Shown piece by piece: positions 35,764 to 45,382 of a stretch of 64,000 nt of DNA. Numbering within the stretch: position 1 is the stretch's first letter; the number at the start of each line of letters is the position of its first letter. The position numbers and the translations under genes were made by a program. Source of the DNA: Afipia sp. (GTDB taxonomy: Bacteria; Pseudomonadota; Alphaproteobacteria; Rhizobiales; Xanthobacteraceae); NCBI GenBank assembly GCA_024508675.1, contig JANINQ010000011.1, forward strand, positions 1 through 64,000, given 5' to 3'. The notes below the pieces were generated by a model. It had not been told where the DNA came from. It was given only the letters and a program-made list of their open reading frames with translations, and did not search any database.

Positions 35764-36056
35764 GACAAATCCTGAAAGCGCAGTTCGCGCGCCGCACATT
35801 TAGCACCGCGTTTGGCTGTGTCGACGGCAGAACCGGCGTTCGCCCAAAAGTTAACGCATCCCGTTTCGGCATGGGTTCGATGCGTCAGCGCGGGAGCTTG
35901 TCATACAGGTGCCACATTATCGCCATTCGCGCCGATAAAAACCGGCGATCTCGCTTGCCGTGAAACACAGAAGTTCGTCGCGGCTGAATGCATCTGAGCG
36001 ATCCGGACCTTGCCCCATGTGGCCGTCCGTGACGCAAATTTCCGGAGCCTAAAATT

Positions 36057-36701
36057 TTGATACGAGCAGTAACCGCCGTGGCGGCGCTTTGTGCGTTGTC
36101 ATCGCTGGCCAAAGCACGCGTTCGCACACCGGCCGTGTCGTCCGAATGCAATGTCACGATGCCTTGCATCGGAGTCGACAATCCCGTCCATGCGCGCCAG
36201 CGCGCCCAGCGCCGCATGGAGCCTGCGTTCTCCATGACGGAGACATCGCCCCGCCTGAGCCGGCGGCAGCAGCGCGCGCTGGAACGTGCGCAGCGCAATG
36301 CCGTTGAACCTGCTGCGCCGCGCGCAGCCGCGTCGCGTGCCGCCGTGGCGTCTGAAGGGTATTCCGCGGGTCTCGTCGGGCCGCTTGCCGCCAAGCTCGC
36401 GTCGATCCAGTCGGCATGCCCGGGCACCCACGCGATCTCGGGTGTCCGTCACACGCGGATCGCCGGAACGCGGCGCATGTCGCTTCATGCGCAGGGCAAG
36501 GCGGTGGACGTTCGCGGGCCTTACGGGTGCATCTACGGCCAACTCAAGGGCTGGAGCGGCGGCTATTCGACCGATGCCGGGCGCGTCCAGCACATCCACA
36601 TTTCCTATGACGACGCGGGCGGCCGTGAAATGGGGCTGCGCTTCGCGCACGGCGGGCATCGCCGCCATTCGTGGCGCACCGCTTACGCCCGTATGCGATA
36701 G
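36057..36701 (+). CDS. M15-like peptidase / D-Ala-D-Ala carboxypeptidase-type protein, exported
   Basis: 214 residues from a TTG start preceded by GGAG at 36044-36047, since no ATG precedes the leader IRAVTAVAALCALSSLAKA. An Arg/Ala-rich linker follows. The C-terminal domain has SLHAQGKAVDVRG (about 141-153) and VQHIHISYD (about 180-188), matching the His-Asp-His zinc site of M15/DD-peptidases and related extensin-like proteins. A murein endopeptidase role is likely but not proven. Confidence 0.7.
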   Translation: MIRAVTAVAALCALSSLAKARVRTPAVSSECNVTMPCIGVDNPVHARQRAQRRMEPAFSMTETSPRLSRRQQRALERAQRNAVEPAAPRAAASRAAVASEGYSAGLVGPLAAKLASIQSACPGTHAISGVRHTRIAGTRRMSLHAQGKAVDVRGPYGCIYGQLKGWSGGYSTDAGRVQHIHISYDDAGGREMGLRFAHGGHRRHSWRTAYARMR

Positions 36702-36804
36702 CCTGAAGAGCCTGCGTCGCCCGGCAATTTCCGGACGGCGCAGGCATTTCGTTAACCCGCGATTAACCACGCGGGCCGACCCTCCAGTGTGACGGAGGGT
36801 GCAC

Positions 36805-37125
36805 ATGCAGCGGCTACGACTGAAGGCGGACGGGCGGATTGTCGAACTGCTGGACGGCAGGGAAGCCCCATTGGTCCCCGACATGCCGAATCCTGCACCG
36901 CCAGTTAGTGCGGCGACCGTGCCCGTGGTGCGCGATCTGCGCCTTCGCGCCAAACTGACCCAGGCCGAATTCGCTGCTCGTCTTGGCGTTCCCCTTGAGA
37001 CCATTCGCAACTGGGAGCAGGGTAAGCGCTCGCCGCGCGGAGCGGCTCGCGCGCTGCTGACCGTGATCGCGCGCGAACCCGATATGGTTTTTGCAGCGCT
37101 CGCGCAGAGAGACACGCCGCGCTGA
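36805..37125 (+). CDS. XRE-family helix-turn-helix protein
   Basis: 106 residues. GGAGG at 36794-36798 points to the ATG at 36805 rather than the GTG at 36799. The C-terminal half is the DNA-binding domain: VRDLRLRAKLTQAEFAARLGVPLETIRNWEQGKRSPRG, then ALLTVIAREPDMV, the pattern of HigA2/NadS-type antitoxin-like regulators. No toxin gene is adjacent. It is 8 bp upstream of the aldo/keto reductase. Confidence 0.85.
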   Translation: MQRLRLKADGRIVELLDGREAPLVPDMPNPAPPVSAATVPVVRDLRLRAKLTQAEFAARLGVPLETIRNWEQGKRSPRGAARALLTVIAREPDMVFAALAQRDTPR

Positions 37126-37133
37126 GGCATGAC

Positions 37134-37952
37134 ATGCAGACCGTCGAGGCACATGGCGCCAGCATTCCGGTCATCGGTCTCGGGACATGGGAATTGCGCG
37201 GGCGAGCCTGCGCGCGTCTCGTCGAGCAGGCGCTGCGTCTCGGCTATCGCCACGTCGACACCGCGCAGATGTACGAGAACGAGCGTGAAGTCGGTGAGGG
37301 CGTGCGCGCCTCCGGCGTGAAGCGCTCGGACGTGTTCGTGACCACCAAGGTCTGGACAACGCATTTCGCGCCGAACGATCTCCTGCGCTCCACCAAGGAA
37401 AGCCTTGTGCACCTGCGGATGAGCGAGGTCGATCTGCTTCTCCTGCACTGGCCAAACCCGCAGGTGCCACTGGAAGAAACGCTGGGCGGGCTCGCCGAAG
37501 CGCAACGGCTCGGGCTGACGCGGCATGTCGGCGTCTCGAACTTCACGGTGGCGCTGATCGAGGAGGCTGTCGCGAAGAGCACGGCGCCGTTGGTTTGCAA
37601 TCAGGTCGAGTACCATCCGTATCTGGAACAGAACAAGGTGCTGGCGGCCTGCCGTGCGCACGACATGGCGCTGGTGGCTTACAGCCCCGTGGCGAAGGGC
37701 CGCGTCAAGAACGCGGAGGTGCTGATGCGGATCGGCGCGCGGTATGGAAAGACCGCGGCGCAGATTTGCCTGCGCTGGCTGGTCCAGCAGGATGTGGTCG
37801 CCATTCCGCGCACCTCCAAGGTCGAACGTCTTTCGGAAAATCTCGAAATTTTCGATTTCAACCTCACGGACGATGAGATAGCCGAGATCTTTGCGATGGG
37901 GACGCGCGAAGGCCGCATCGTCGATTTTGGTTTCGCGCCGAAATGGGATTGA
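37134..37952 (+). CDS. Aldo/keto reductase
   Basis: NADPH-dependent reduction of aldehydes or ketones. 272 residues of a TIM barrel with GYRHVDTAQMYENE (Tyr general acid), VTTKVW (Lys), LLLLHWP (His) and VGVSNF. The C-terminal IPRTSKVERLSENL binds NADPH. It follows the XRE gene by 8 bp. Substrate unknown. Confidence 0.92.
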   Translation: MQTVEAHGASIPVIGLGTWELRGRACARLVEQALRLGYRHVDTAQMYENEREVGEGVRASGVKRSDVFVTTKVWTTHFAPNDLLRSTKESLVHLRMSEVDLLLLHWPNPQVPLEETLGGLAEAQRLGLTRHVGVSNFTVALIEEAVAKSTAPLVCNQVEYHPYLEQNKVLAACRAHDMALVAYSPVAKGRVKNAEVLMRIGARYGKTAAQICLRWLVQQDVVAIPRTSKVERLSENLEIFDFNLTDDEIAEIFAMGTREGRIVDFGFAPKWD

Positions 37953-38023
37953 GGGTGGCTTGATCTTGCGGCGGCGATCGCCCATTCAGAGCCGGTGTCC
38001 TGAATCCGAAGCTGGCCGCCCGC

Positions 38024-38830
38024 ATGTTCTTCAGTCTTTCCAAGATAGTCGGCTTCTTCGTCGTGCCGTCGAACGCGGTGGCGATGCTGTGCGTCCTCGG
38101 CGCGGCGCTGCTGCTGACACGTTTTCGTAAATCCGGATCGCGCGTCCTCACAGTCGGCATCATCCTGCTGCTGGTGTGCGGATATTCGCCGCTCGGCAAC
38201 CTGCTGCTGTTGCCTCTGACCGAGCGATTCCCGGCATGGAGTGCGGCGGGCCGTACGCCGGACGGGATCATCGTGCTCGGCGGTTCGATCGATCCCGAGC
38301 GCAGTCAGGCGCGCGGCTCGCTGGAGATGGATGCTTCTGCCGAGCGCATCATCACGATGCTGCAATTGGCGCGGCGTTATCCGCAGGCGCGCATCGTGTT
38401 CAGCGGTGGCAGCGCGAACCTGATTCAGGAGCCGGTGCCGGAAGCGCCGATCGCGGGCGATCTGTTGCAGGACTTCGGGACGGAGGCTTCACGCATTGTG
38501 CTCGAGGGGGACTCTCGCACCACCGCCGAGAATGCCGAATTCACCCGCCGGCTGGTGTCGCCGAAGCCGGGCGAACGATGGCTGCTTGTGACCTCGGCAT
38601 TCCACATGCCGCGCTCCATCGGGGCTTTCAGGAAAGCGGGTTTCGATGTCGAAGCCTATCCGGTGGACTGGCGCACACGGGGCTGGAGCGATGCCACAAT
38701 GCCGTTCACGACTTTAAGCGCGGGCCTCGCCCGCACTGACGTCGCGGTCCATGAGTGGATCGGGCTGATCGCCTATTGGGCGGCAGGGCGCAGCAGCGAA
38801 TTGTTTCCGGAGCCGCGAAAGCTCAACTGA
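38024..38830 (+). CDS. YdcF/ElyC-like DUF218 membrane protein
   Basis: 268 residues: two membrane helices at the N-terminus (about 5-32 and 40-65), then a DUF218 domain with PDGIIVLGGS, EGDSRTTAENAEFTRR and LLVTSAFHMPRS. The family includes ElyC and SanA, which affect envelope integrity. Molecular activity of the domain is not established. Confidence 0.85.
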   Translation: MFFSLSKIVGFFVVPSNAVAMLCVLGAALLLTRFRKSGSRVLTVGIILLLVCGYSPLGNLLLLPLTERFPAWSAAGRTPDGIIVLGGSIDPERSQARGSLEMDASAERIITMLQLARRYPQARIVFSGGSANLIQEPVPEAPIAGDLLQDFGTEASRIVLEGDSRTTAENAEFTRRLVSPKPGERWLLVTSAFHMPRSIGAFRKAGFDVEAYPVDWRTRGWSDATMPFTTLSAGLARTDVAVHEWIGLIAYWAAGRSSELFPEPRKLN

Positions 38831-38841
38831 AATAAATTCAA

Positions 38842-39117
38842 CTAATCATGCCGCGGCAGGCCGAGGCGATAGACCCCGCGGAAATCGTTCGGGTCGGCAG
38901 GCTTGCCCTTGCGGTAGATCACGAGACGGCCGGCCTGCGCGAGAGCGATGGCGGACCTGCGGATCGGGATCAGTAGATCGTGCCAGTCGCCATCGCCGGC
39001 GATGGCGTGGGCGATCTCCGGCGGGCTCAGCGTCTTTGCGCCGGTATCGGCCAGGACGGCGAGGATGGCATCGCCGAGCGATGCTTGATCGGCGATCTGC
39101 GAATCGGGTGTGTTCAT
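38842..39117 (-). CDS. DUF3253 protein
   Basis: 91 residues, a small winged-helix-like domain with LSPPEIAHAIAGDGDWHDLL and AIALAQAGRLVIYRKGKPADPNDFRG. The latter motif matches DUF3253. The start at 39117 is chosen; an in-frame ATG 18 bases upstream is also possible. Function unknown; the family may be nucleic-acid binding. Confidence 0.75.
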   Translation of the reverse strand: MNTPDSQIADQASLGDAILAVLADTGAKTLSPPEIAHAIAGDGDWHDLLIPIRRSAIALAQAGRLVIYRKGKPADPNDFRGVYRLGLPRHD

Positions 39118-39192
39118 GACAATGCCATGACCCATCGGCGCTCGCGCGGCAAGCGCGCTGGTTCCCGAGACCGCATCAACTTCTCGCTGAGG

Positions 39193-39873
39193 TTATCTCG
39201 ACATCGCGCGGTAGGCGTCGGAATCGAACTGCCGCCGCCACATTACCACAACGATGGCGAGTGTTGTCGCGATTAACACCCATGGGCTGATGAACCAGCC
39301 GAGATAACCGAGCGCGAACAGGAATGCGCGCTGGCCGCGGTTGAAGTGGCGTCCCGCCGACTGAAACAGCCTCGTGGTGCGCATCACATGCGACTGCGCC
39401 TCGGGCGTGTCGTGCTTTTCAGCGAACGGCATCGCGCCGAGCAAAATCGCGACATAGTTGAACAGGCGATAGGCCCACGAGAACTTGAAGAACGCATAGA
39501 CGAAGATCACGACCAGCCCGACGCATTTGATCTCCCACAGCGCGGGCGAACTGCGGATGCCGAAAGGCAGGGTGGCGAGCACCGACATCGCTTCCTCGGT
39601 CGAGCGCAACAGCGTCAGCCCGCCGCCGATTGCGAGCAATGTCGTGGAAGCGAAGAAGGCCGTGCCGTTTTGCAGCGACGCCATGATCTGCATGTCGACC
39701 ATGCGCGCCTCCCGATCCAGAATGCGGCGCACCCAGACCTCCCGGTAGATGCTCATGCGCGCATTCAGGCTGTTGGCGCCATGCGACGTCCGCTCCAGCG
39801 TGACCGCGTAGACCATCCACGCTAGGACGAAGAATGCGATTGCGATGAGATCGGCGGTTGCGAACAGATGCAC
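39193..39873 (-). CDS. DUF599 membrane protein
   Basis: 226 residues with four hydrophobic helices: ADLIAIAFFVLAWMVYAV, TAFFASTTLLAIGGGLTLL, IKCVGLVVIFVYAFFKFSWAY, and LGWFISPWVLIATTLAIVVV. DRRRxxQ-like signature WVRRILDREARMVDMQIMAS fits DUF599. No function is known. It is divergent from the GST gene. Confidence 0.8.
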   Translation of the reverse strand: MHLFATADLIAIAFFVLAWMVYAVTLERTSHGANSLNARMSIYREVWVRRILDREARMVDMQIMASLQNGTAFFASTTLLAIGGGLTLLRSTEEAMSVLATLPFGIRSSPALWEIKCVGLVVIFVYAFFKFSWAYRLFNYVAILLGAMPFAEKHDTPEAQSHVMRTTRLFQSAGRHFNRGQRAFLFALGYLGWFISPWVLIATTLAIVVVMWRRQFDSDAYRAMSR

Positions 39874-40024
39874 GACTCGATGCCTTCCGAATGATGACCG
39901 TCACGATAGACAGGAAGCCGATGGCTGCGAAGTGGTTTTGGTGGCGCTCCCGACTGGTTGCCTGCTGCGCGGCCGGCATGGCAGGTTGTCCGGCAAAGGT
40001 TATTCCGAACGGAGAGTTCAATCG

Positions 40025-40681
40025 ATGGCTTTGACGCTCGTTATCGGCAACAAGAACTATTCCTCATGGTCGATGCGGCCGTGGATGGCGCTGAAAGGCA
40101 CTGGAATTGCCTTCGATGAAGTCGTTATTCCGCTCTACACCGGCGAGGCCGACAAGCAGCGCATTCTCGATGTGACCCGTTCCGGCAAGGTGCCCGCGCT
40201 GATCGACGGCGGCATCACTGTCTGGGATTCGCTGGCGATCATCGAATATGCCGCCGAACGCTTTCCGGATGCGAAACTGTGGCCGCAGGACGTTGCGATG
40301 CGCGCGCATGCCCGCGCGATCTCCGCGGAAATGCATTCAAGCTTCATGCCGCTGCGCAACGAATGCGGCATGAACATCCATCGGCCGATCCGAGGAAAGC
40401 CGTTGTCCGATGACGCGCAGGCGAACATCGCGCGCATCCAGCAGATATGGAGCGAATGCCGGGCGCTGTATGGCAGGCAAGGTCCGTATCTGTTCGGTGC
40501 CTTCAGCGGTGCGGACGCGATGTATGCCCCGGTTATCCATCGCTTCCGCACCTATGCCATCGATGTCACGCCGCCGGCGCGCGCCTACATGGATACGATG
40601 CTGGCCAATCCGGCCTTCCAGGAATGGACCAGCGGCGCACTGGCCGAAACATGGGTCATCGAGAGATTCGAAACGGACTAG
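40025..40681 (+). CDS. Glutathione S-transferase family protein
   Basis: 218 residues. The N-terminal thioredoxin-like domain has NYSSWSMRPWMAL and the gamma-Glu-binding Ser in VWDSLAIIEYAAERFPD; the C-terminal domain is all-helical with FGAFSGADAMYAPVIHRFRTYAI (N-capping box). Conjugates glutathione to electrophiles or isomerises substrates. GGAG precedes the ATG at 40025; longer upstream frames overlap the divergent gene. The next gene starts 9 bp downstream. Confidence 0.92.
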   Translation: MALTLVIGNKNYSSWSMRPWMALKGTGIAFDEVVIPLYTGEADKQRILDVTRSGKVPALIDGGITVWDSLAIIEYAAERFPDAKLWPQDVAMRAHARAISAEMHSSFMPLRNECGMNIHRPIRGKPLSDDAQANIARIQQIWSECRALYGRQGPYLFGAFSGADAMYAPVIHRFRTYAIDVTPPARAYMDTMLANPAFQEWTSGALAETWVIERFETD

Positions 40682-40690
40682 GATTTGACG

Positions 40691-41056
40691 ATGGGAATTC
40701 TGGATATGCTCACCAGTGTGATGGCGGCGCGGGCGGCGAAGGAACTCGACCCCGCCGTCATTCCGGTCATCCTGAGCGAAGTTCTGGGCAGCGGCGGGGA
40801 GGGCGGTCTGTCGGCCATCGTGGCCCGACTGGAGCAGGCAGGACTTGGCGATCAGGTCAGATCTTGGATCGGCACAGGTGCGAACCTGCCGGTCAGCGCG
40901 CTTCAGCTTCAGGAGATGCTGGGAAGCGATGTGGTGAGGCAGCTTGCCACACGCTTCGGCATTCCGGTGGATCAGCTTTCGACCGTTCTGTCCCAGGTTT
41001 TGCCCAATGCGATCGATCAGGCGAGCCCGAACGGTACATTGCCGCGCTCGGCGTGA
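40691..41056 (+). CDS. YidB-family (DUF937) protein
   Basis: 121 residues with the YidB pattern: LSEVLGSGGEGGLSAIVARLEQAGLGDQVRSWIGTGANLPVS followed by LQEMLGSDVVRQLATRFGI. AGGA at 40680-40683 sits seven bases before the ATG, making it preferable to the TTG at 40685. Probably co-transcribed with the GST gene. The function is unclear. Confidence 0.85.
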   Translation: MGILDMLTSVMAARAAKELDPAVIPVILSEVLGSGGEGGLSAIVARLEQAGLGDQVRSWIGTGANLPVSALQLQEMLGSDVVRQLATRFGIPVDQLSTVLSQVLPNAIDQASPNGTLPRSA

Positions 41057-41337
41057 ACTTGCCGCGCTAACGCACTGAACTTGCCTGCAAATCGTTTCGG
41101 GAAGCCGACAAGGCGAAATTGCGGCATTGCACAGGGATGAACCCTGCCTTGAGGCTCCCGCAGGGTGCTCAAAACCCTCGTAAATATCTGTAATATAATG
41201 GATATTTTGCTTCACTCTATATGCCGGTTTATCTGGCAAATGAGGCTCCGGCATGCTATACCTCTGCCGGGCGTCAAACAGGCTTTTGCCGGGACAACGG
41301 CAAGCCGCCAAATGCGCGTATCGCGTGATGGAGCAGG

Positions 41338-41532
41338 GTGTTGAAGCACAAGTTCATCGTTGGAGAGACTGTCTATTTCACGGCAAGCAACGTGGCGCGG
41401 CCCGCCGCGAGCGGAACTTACGAAGTGATCCGCCTGCTGCCGACGGATGGTGACGATTGCCAGTATCGCATCAAGAGTTCGACCGAAGCCTTCGAGCGCG
41501 TGGCGAAAGAAAGCCAGCTCGCCGTCGCCTGA
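41338..41532 (+). CDS. Small conserved-looking protein (64 residues)
   Basis: Begins (V/L)LKHKFIVGETVYFTAS and contains GTYEVIRLLPTDGDDCQYRIKSSTEAFERVAKESQL, a compact beta-type SH3-like fold. GGAG at 41330-41333 suits either the GTG at 41338 or the TTG at 41341; no ATG is available. The frame looks like a known family of rhizobial small proteins (memory, unverified). Confidence 0.7.
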   Translation: MLKHKFIVGETVYFTASNVARPAASGTYEVIRLLPTDGDDCQYRIKSSTEAFERVAKESQLAVA

Positions 41533-41602
41533 CAATTTTGGTCTGACGGAATTTCGCCGCGGTTGCGGCGCTTGGTCCGGTTCGTTGTGAAGGGATTCTC
41601 GC

Positions 41603-42577
41603 ATGAACCGGGCCTGGGCATCATCGATTGAAAATCTGTGGCATTCGCAGAGCCTGCCGATGTGGCTGACCATCGCCGCGGCAGGCTTTTTCGCGGTTGT
41701 TCTGCTGGTGACGCTGTTTCGTGCCGAGCGTTCTGTCGCAAACGGTGCGCTCACTGTCATCACGCTCTTGGCCATCGGTATTGCAGTCACCACGATGCTG
41801 CGCGGATCAGGCGGTGGTGCATCTGTCGATCTGAAATCCGCCGCTGTTTCCGCGCCATCGCTTCCGGCTCTGGCTTGCCTCGACGGTCTCGCCGGTGAGA
41901 GCGTCGAAGCGGCCTGCGAGAAGGCGTTGTTCGCCTCCGCCGATTCCGCCGCCGCCGGCGTCTCCTATACCGCCGCGCAGATTTCCCGGCTGGCCGCCTT
42001 CGGCAGCGCGGTGAACGCCAACAAGGCGATGACCCCGGAACTCAATGCGCTACGCAGGACCATCGAGCGCGACCGCTATGGTCTGGTCGCTCAGGTGCTG
42101 AAGTCGCGGGAAGGGTGCACGCTCTCGGCTGCATGTCCGTTTTTTCAATCGCTGACCAATTCGGCGCAGATTTCGTCGAACATGAGCGAGAACCTCTACG
42201 ACAGCCTGATCGAGCGGTACGCCGCGTCATGGAGCATGCCGCCGGCGGTGGCCGCTGCGGCTTCTGCAACGGCTCCGACCGCCGCGGCACTGGGCACGGT
42301 GCCACCGCCCGGACGTCCAGTGTCGGGTGATTTTCCAAGCTCGGCGTCGATTCCGCCCATCAACATCATGACGCCGGAACCGGCGGCTCAGGGCTCTCAG
42401 GCAGGACACCGCCCGGCGGAACCCGGAGCCTCACCGCCGCCGCGCAGCGCGCCCCCAGCTGTGATCAATCCGCAGCCCGCGCCCACGGCCGCGAAGAAGG
42501 TGGCGCCTGCGCCGCAGAAATCGCGTGCACAAGCTCCGGTGCAGCTTGCACCGCCCAAAGAGAGCGATGATAACTGA
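41603..42577 (+). CDS. Hypothetical membrane protein with proline-rich tail
   Basis: 324 residues. Two membrane helices at about 20-39 and 46-66, then a globular region (about 85-215) with four cysteines in ACLDG, EAACEKAL, REGCTLS and AACPFF, and finally about 100 residues rich in Pro and Ala. The cysteine-bearing domain is probably periplasmic and disulfide-bonded. I do not recognise the family. It is followed by DUF1489. Confidence 0.65.
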   Translation: MNRAWASSIENLWHSQSLPMWLTIAAAGFFAVVLLVTLFRAERSVANGALTVITLLAIGIAVTTMLRGSGGGASVDLKSAAVSAPSLPALACLDGLAGESVEAACEKALFASADSAAAGVSYTAAQISRLAAFGSAVNANKAMTPELNALRRTIERDRYGLVAQVLKSREGCTLSAACPFFQSLTNSAQISSNMSENLYDSLIERYAASWSMPPAVAAAASATAPTAAALGTVPPPGRPVSGDFPSSASIPPINIMTPEPAAQGSQAGHRPAEPGASPPPRSAPPAVINPQPAPTAAKKVAPAPQKSRAQAPVQLAPPKESDDN

Positions 42578-42632
42578 CCGCTCTTCCTCCAGTTGAAGCG
42601 TGGTGCCCCGGTATCGCGCTGGCGATACCAAT

Positions 42633-43070
42633 ATGCCGCTTCATCTCGTCAAGCTCAGCGTCGGCGCCACCTCGGTCAAGGACCTGAGGGACTGGATTGC
42701 CGAGCGCGTGAAGCAGGCCAAGGCGAAAGGGCAGCCCGCGCGCCACATCCATGTGACGCGGATGTCGCCGAAGCGCGTTGACGAAATTCTTGACGGTGGG
42801 TCGATCTACTGGGTCATCAAGGGCGAGATCGCGGCCCGCGAGAAGATTGTCGGCATTGAGCCCTTTCGCGACAAGGATGGCATCGGGCGTTGCCGCCTTG
42901 TGATGGAGCCGAAGCTGATCTCGGTCTCACCACGGCCGATGCGACCGTTCCAGGGCTGGCGCTATCTCGATCCGAAAAGCGCGCCGCCCGACCTCGGCAA
43001 GGCCGCCGACAGCGTTGCGGCGATGCCCGAACCGATGCGGCGCGAGCTGCGTGAGCTGGGGCTACTTTAG
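42633..43070 (+). CDS. DUF1489 family protein
   Basis: 145 residues starting MPLHLVKLSVGATSVKDLRDW; this opening matches the family, so the ATG at 42633 is preferred over one at 42600. Later VTRMSPKRVDEILDGGSIYWVIKG and PRPMRPFQGWRYLDP are its conserved blocks. Nothing is known about its function, and it is common in alphaproteobacteria. Confidence 0.88.
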   Translation: MPLHLVKLSVGATSVKDLRDWIAERVKQAKAKGQPARHIHVTRMSPKRVDEILDGGSIYWVIKGEIAAREKIVGIEPFRDKDGIGRCRLVMEPKLISVSPRPMRPFQGWRYLDPKSAPPDLGKAADSVAAMPEPMRRELRELGLL

Positions 43071-43103
43071 GCGGGCATCATCCCGAAACGTGGACGCTGG
43101 ACT

Positions 43104-43955
43104 TTAAGCCTTGATGTTGTCGATCAGGCGGGTGGTGCCGATTTTCGCGGCCACCAGCAATCGGACCGGGCCTTCGTTGAACGATGAGATCGGCGCAAGG
43201 GTTTCGGCGTGACGGGCCTCGAGATAATCGAGCGCAAAGCCTGCTTTGCTGATGAGAGCGGCACCGTCCGTTAGCACAGTCCTGAAATCGTCGCCCGCGC
43301 GCATGCGCTTCGATGCTTCCTTGAGCGTACGGAACAGCACCGGCGCGGTGCGGCGTTCATCGGGCGAGAGATAGACGTTGCGTGACGACATCGCGAGACC
43401 GTCGCGCTCGCGGATGATCGCGCCGCCGATGATCTTCACGCCGAGATCGAGATCGCGCGCCATGCGCGTGACCACCTTGAGTTGCTGAAAGTCCTTCTCG
43501 CCGAAGAAGGCCATGTCCGGCCGTACCTGCGTAAACAGCTTGGCGACCACGGTTGCGACGCCGCCGAAGAAGTGCGGACGGAATTTGTCTTCGAGGCCTG
43601 CAAGGGCAGGCCCCTCCGGTGCGATGCGCGTGGCGAATCCGTCCGGGTACATGGTCTTTGCATCGGGATGCCAGACGAGATCCACGCCCTCTGCGGAGAG
43701 GCGTGCGATGTCCTCCTTCCAGGTGCGCGGATACGAGCCGAGGTCCTCATGCGCCGCGAACTGAGTCGGGTTCACGAAGATCGAGACGGCGACCCGTTTT
43801 GCCCGCTTTTTCGCGAGCCGGACCAGCGACACATGGCCGTCATGGAGCGCACCCATGGTCGGCACAAGCGCAAGCGTGGCATTGCGCTTGCACAGTTCGG
43901 CGCGAGCGCGGTGAAGGGACGAAAGCGTGCGGGCGACGATGGGGGAGCGGGTCAT
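43104..43955 (-). CDS. panC: Pantothenate synthetase
   Basis: Condenses pantoate and beta-alanine with ATP to pantothenate. 283 residues with the nucleotidyl-transferase motif GALHDGH (ending at His41), [30 protein letters not shown] and [10 protein letters not shown]. All match PanC. panB is not next to it. It is divergent from mipZ. Confidence 0.95.
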   Translation of the reverse strand: MTRSPIVARTLSSLHRARAELCKRNATLALVPTMGALHDGHVSLVRLAKKRAKRVAVSIFVNPTQFAAHEDLGSYPRTWKEDIARLSAEGVDLVWHPDAKTMYPDGFATRIAPEGPALAGLEDKFRPHFFGGVATVVAKLFTQVRPDMAFFGEKDFQQLKVVTRMARDLDLGVKIIGGAIIRERDGLAMSSRNVYLSPDERRTAPVLFRTLKEASKRMRAGDDFRTVLTDGAALISKAGFALDYLEARHAETLAPISSFNEGPVRLLVAAKIGTTRLIDNIKA

Positions 43956-44139
43956 TCGTACCGATGTCTGCAGCAGATGATGATCAGGTGGGCCGCAGTC
44001 TTAACAAAGGCGCTCAGGTCCGCCAACGACCCGTGCCGCATGGCAGGTTTGGATCGGGGATTCATCATGAAGACAGGTCAAAATTGAATTTCACTTGATT
44101 CTTTCTAGGCTTGGCAGAAGATATCCACAGGGGTTCACG

Positions 44140-45060
44140 ATGCTTTTGCAGACGAGTCAGGGACAGTCCGGGTCGGCGCATGTCGTCGTGCTGGGCAACG
44201 AGAAGGGCGGGTCTGGCAAGTCCACGACCGCGCTTCATGTCGCTGTCGCCCTGCTGAAGGCCGGGCAGCGCGTCGCCACCATCGATCTCGACTCCCGCCA
44301 GAAAAGCTTCACCCGCTATATCGAGAATCGCCGGGCCTGGGCCCAGCGCAACAACCTCTCGCTCGAACTGCCCCATCACTGCTGCGTGGCTCTCGGCTCC
44401 AGCATGCAGATCGACGACAACGAGATGTCGGAGTTCGAGCAGTTCTCCGCCGCCATCAGCGCGGTCGAGCGGACCTACGATTTCATCGTGATCGATACGC
44501 CGGGTACGGACAGCTATTTGATGCGCCTGGCGCATTCAATGGCCGACACGCTGGTAACCCCGATCAACGACAGCTTTCTTGATTTCGATGTTCTGGGCTC
44601 GGTTGATCCGGCGACCTATTCGGTGATCGGCGAAAGCCACTACGCCACCATGGTGAAGGTGGCACGCAAGCAGCGGCGCGATCTCGACGGCGCCACGACG
44701 GACTGGATCATCGTGCGAAACCGGCTGTCGATGCTGGGATCGCGCAACAAGCAACTGATTGCCGAGGGTCTGGACCAGCTTTCGTTCCGGCTCGGCTTTC
44801 GTCCCATCGATGGGTTTGCCGAGCGGGTGGTGTACCGCGAGTTCTTCCCGCGTGGCCTGACCGCCCTCGACGATCTCGACGAAGCCACGCTGGGCACCCG
44901 GCCGAACATGGCCCATGTGACCGCCCGCGAGGAGGTGACCAACCTGCTGCGCCACCTGAAGCTCCCGATCGATGAGCGGGGCCGCCGCAGGGCCGCAACC
45001 CGGGCCGAATGGTTCGCCCAGGTTGACCGGCCGCTGGAAACCCACGGCCTTACAGCCTAA
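44140..45060 (+). CDS. mipZ: Division-plane positioning ATPase MipZ
   Basis: ParA-like ATPase that forms a polar gradient and inhibits FtsZ near the poles. 306 residues with a deviant Walker A EKGGSGKSTT (21-30), IDLDSRQKSF as the switch region and VIDTPGTD as Walker B. The MipZ-specific LSFRLGFRPIDGFAERVVYREFFPRGLTALDDLDE lies in the C-terminal half. The ATG at 44140 gives the standard length; the TTG at 44095 would add 15 residues. panC is the divergent neighbour. Confidence 0.95.
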   Translation: MLLQTSQGQSGSAHVVVLGNEKGGSGKSTTALHVAVALLKAGQRVATIDLDSRQKSFTRYIENRRAWAQRNNLSLELPHHCCVALGSSMQIDDNEMSEFEQFSAAISAVERTYDFIVIDTPGTDSYLMRLAHSMADTLVTPINDSFLDFDVLGSVDPATYSVIGESHYATMVKVARKQRRDLDGATTDWIIVRNRLSMLGSRNKQLIAEGLDQLSFRLGFRPIDGFAERVVYREFFPRGLTALDDLDEATLGTRPNMAHVTAREEVTNLLRHLKLPIDERGRRRAATRAEWFAQVDRPLETHGLTA

Positions 45061-45382
45061 ATTCAGGGCGTTCCAAGCCCGGTTCCCGGGCTAAATTGGG
45101 CGCGTTTTCCGGCCTGAGGCAAAATTTTGATGAAAAACGAGAACTTATTGGCCAATTACTACTTGGTTATTCACGAGCCGTAGACCAAATAATGTGTTGG
45201 AGGTGCGGTCGCACGTTTGATGCATCGCACAATTGCATGATCTATGTCAGACACATGACGGGAATTTAAGCTGGTTTTGTCGCGTTCCTGTCATCATCTA
45301 ACTAGACAAGGACGAAGGATTCTAAACACTATTGTGATCAGGCCGTACGGCAGAAGCCGGATCGGGTGATTTCGAGGACGTC
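45061..45382. other. Intergenic region with a weak stem-loop
   Basis: AGCCCGG-TTC-CCGGGCT (45076-45092) forms a 7-bp stem 16 bp after mipZ and may terminate it, although no T tract follows. GTGCG-GT-CGCAC (45203-45214) is a short palindrome in the space before the hydrolase gene. No gene is visible. Confidence 0.35.

Noticed and set aside
41057-41337. AT-rich stretch with repeated GTAAATATCTGTAATATAATGG as possible origin or RNA gene
   Set aside because: Too short, no DnaA-box cluster and no stable fold; probably just a promoter region.
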